Assembly (NCBI GenBank): GCA_023257755.1
Contig: JALRBM010000080.1
Span: 1-6,680, forward strand
DNA length: 6,680 bases
Source: Candidatus Saccharimonadia bacterium
GTDB lineage: Bacteria; Patescibacteriota; Saccharimonadia; Saccharimonadales; Saccharimonadaceae
Direction of reading: 5' to 3'
Shown here: in pieces, positions 5,968-6,680 of the stretch
How the letters are laid out: each line of letters begins with the position of its first letter
Position numbering within the stretch: position 1 is the stretch's first letter
The notes under the pieces: generated by a model
Told to the model about the DNA's origin: nothing
Database searches by the model: none
Seen by the model: only the letters and a program-made list of their open reading frames with translations
Program-made: the position numbers and the translations under genes

Positions 5968-5998
5968 TGCAGAATTTCTTTATACAAGAATTTTCGCA
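5968..5998 (-). promoter_or_regulatory. Stem-loop in the pnp leader
   Basis: The arms 5968-5980 and 5986-5998 can form 11 pairs (one of them G-U) over 13 positions around the 5-base loop GTATA in the minus-strand RNA. The element lies about 45 bases before the Shine-Dalgarno, inside the roughly 117-nt leader expected from the promoter at 6035-6043. In E. coli the pnp leader carries a stem-loop used for autoregulation; a similar role here is only inferred from position. Confidence 0.45.
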
Positions 5999-6034
5999 TC
6001 CACCACTTAAAATCGTCGTGAGGAAGCCATAGTC

Positions 6035-6043
6035 ATTATACCA
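6035..6043 (-). promoter_or_regulatory. Extended -10 promoter upstream of pnp
   Basis: The minus strand reads TGGTATAAT, matching the extended -10 pattern TGnTATAAT. No recognisable -35 box is found 16-18 bases upstream, where the sequence is G/C-rich (GGCGGGGCG). The expected start is near 6028, leaving a leader of about 117 nt before pnp. Confidence 0.6.
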
Positions 6044-6092
6044 TAGCGGCTAATCGCCCCGCCTGGCGGATCAGATAGTCCCGCAACTCGCA

Positions 6093-6563
6093 CTATTGGA
6101 TCTCTTTCACCAGAAATGTCGTTCGCCCCACTGACACTTCATCGCCTATTTTCTTCCCCATTAGCTGCTTGGCAAGGGGCGTCCCGGCGCTAACCACTAT
6201 CGCGGAGCCTTTTTGCTGGCCTGCATGCGGCGTCCAGTCGCCTGCAATAAAATAGCACCTTCGCGTCCCGCTGCTTGCTGCTAGAACCACCTCGCTTCCA
6301 AGCCCTACAAGGCCTGGCTTAGGGGCTGGCCGACCAGGAAGGCTCAGGCTAATAATCCGCTTTAATTGCTGCAATTCAGCATCAAGCACCGACTGACGGT
6401 CGCGCAACGCATCAAAGGGAGCATTGTCATGCCACGTCTCTGACGATTGATTAAACACCTCGTAAAATTCCGGGCCGAGATCTTGGATTGCTTTTTCGAG
6501 TTCGGCGATACGAGCCCTTGCCCATGCCTTATCTTCATCAAGAATAATGAGTTCTTTTTGCAT
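6093..6563 (-). CDS. GreA/GreB-family transcription elongation factor, divergent
   Basis: A 156-residue protein with the length and two-part layout of GreA. Residues about 10-72 form a predicted antiparallel coiled coil (RARIAELEKAIQDL and DRQSVLDAELQQLKRI) that would enter the RNA polymerase secondary channel. Residues about 85-156 match the FKBP-like C-terminal domain, with the diagnostic TPLAKQLMGKKIGDEVSV near 128-145. Gre factors rescue backtracked polymerase by stimulating cleavage of the RNA 3' end. The hairpin tip, usually GDLSENAEY, reads ETWHDNAPF (42-50): one acidic residue is kept at D46, but the position matching GreA D41 is T43. It could therefore be a cleavage factor with an altered tip or a Gfh-like modulator. 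The ATG at 6561-6563 has AAGGA five bases upstream. The stop is TAG. It lies 181 bases upstream of pnp on the same strand. Confidence 0.85.
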   Translation of the reverse strand: MQKELIILDEDKAWARARIAELEKAIQDLGPEFYEVFNQSSETWHDNAPFDALRDRQSVLDAELQQLKRIISLSLPGRPAPKPGLVGLGSEVVLAASSGTRRCYFIAGDWTPHAGQQKGSAIVVSAGTPLAKQLMGKKIGDEVSVGRTTFLVKEIQ

Positions 6564-6568
6564 AGAGT

Positions 6569-6573
6569 TCCTT
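6569..6573 (-). promoter_or_regulatory. Shine-Dalgarno of the gre-family gene
   Basis: AAGGA on the minus strand, five bases before the ATG at 6563, fixes this start over the out-of-frame ATG at 6581-6583. Confidence 0.7.
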
Positions 6574-6636
6574 GTTTTGCCAAGTTAACGGATTTTGACG
6601 TAATAGAGGATCCATTTAAGGATCGTAATTACTTTC

Positions 6637-6645
6637 AGTATACCA
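6637..6645 (-). promoter_or_regulatory. Extended -10 promoter upstream of the gre-family gene
   Basis: The minus strand reads TGGTATACT, an extended -10 element. No good -35 box is visible at the expected distance. Transcription would begin near 6630 with a leader of about 67 nt. The same TGGTATA core occurs at the pnp promoter. Confidence 0.5.
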
Positions 6646-6680
6646 GAACGTTAACGGGGATTACTCTTTTCTTCGTACAC

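Noticed and set aside
6034..6094. Small frame starting with GTG overlapping the gre-family stop
   Set aside because: The TAGTG overlap looks like coupling, but the translation is unconvincing and the frame covers the pnp promoter.
6651..6680. C-terminal tail of an upstream minus-strand gene at the window edge
   Set aside because: All three minus-strand frames are open for only a few codons from the edge; none can be preferred from this window.
1..6680. CRISPR array, insertion sequence or attachment site
   Set aside because: No regularly spaced repeats, transposase fragments or terminal inverted repeats with target duplications were seen.

Overview
The window is a compact, nearly gene-filled stretch of bacterial chromosome with about half G+C and short intergenic gaps. 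Five of its six genes lie on the minus strand. The set (RNase J, PNPase, a Gre-type factor, a family 4 uracil-DNA glycosylase, a CtlX-type hydrolase), the wording of the RNase J and PNPase proteins, and the standard genetic code suggest a Patescibacteria/CPR genome, most likely Saccharibacteria. That placement rests on recalled resemblance and not on a search, so it is moderately certain.

From left to right: (i) 1-504 (+) is the C-terminal 167 residues of a guanidine-modifying hydrolase of the CtlX type, whose N-terminus lies outside the window. (ii) 501-2621 (-) is a full-length ribonuclease J with long disordered tails at both ends. Its stop codon interlocks with that of ctlX in the tetranucleotide TTAA. 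A TTGTCA-17-TATAAT promoter lies upstream at 2725-2753. (iii) 2778-3356 (-) is a family 4 uracil-DNA glycosylase in which only one of the four usual iron-sulphur cysteines remains. (iv) 3440-3792 is a self-contained small transcription unit on the minus strand: a TTGTAA-17-TATAAT promoter, a 70-codon unrecognised gene ending in a Cys-rich segment (C-x2-C-x5-C-x5-C), a hairpin with the UAG stop as its loop, and a second 12-bp GC-rich hairpin. (v) 3797-5911 (-) is polynucleotide phosphorylase, complete with KH and S1 domains, a strong Shine-Dalgarno, a leader hairpin and an extended -10 promoter. (vi) 6093-6563 (-) is a divergent GreA/GreB-family factor with its own extended -10 promoter.

Functionally, the locus is dominated by RNA synthesis and decay: a transcript-cleavage factor, a 3'-5' phosphorolytic exonuclease and a 5'-3' exo/endonuclease. 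A DNA repair glycosylase and the small unknown gene sit between the two RNases. Each main gene seems to have its own promoter and no strong U-tract terminator is visible, so read-through along the minus strand is likely. The items most worth attention are the Cys-rich small gene with its paired hairpins and the cluster-less uracil-DNA glycosylase.
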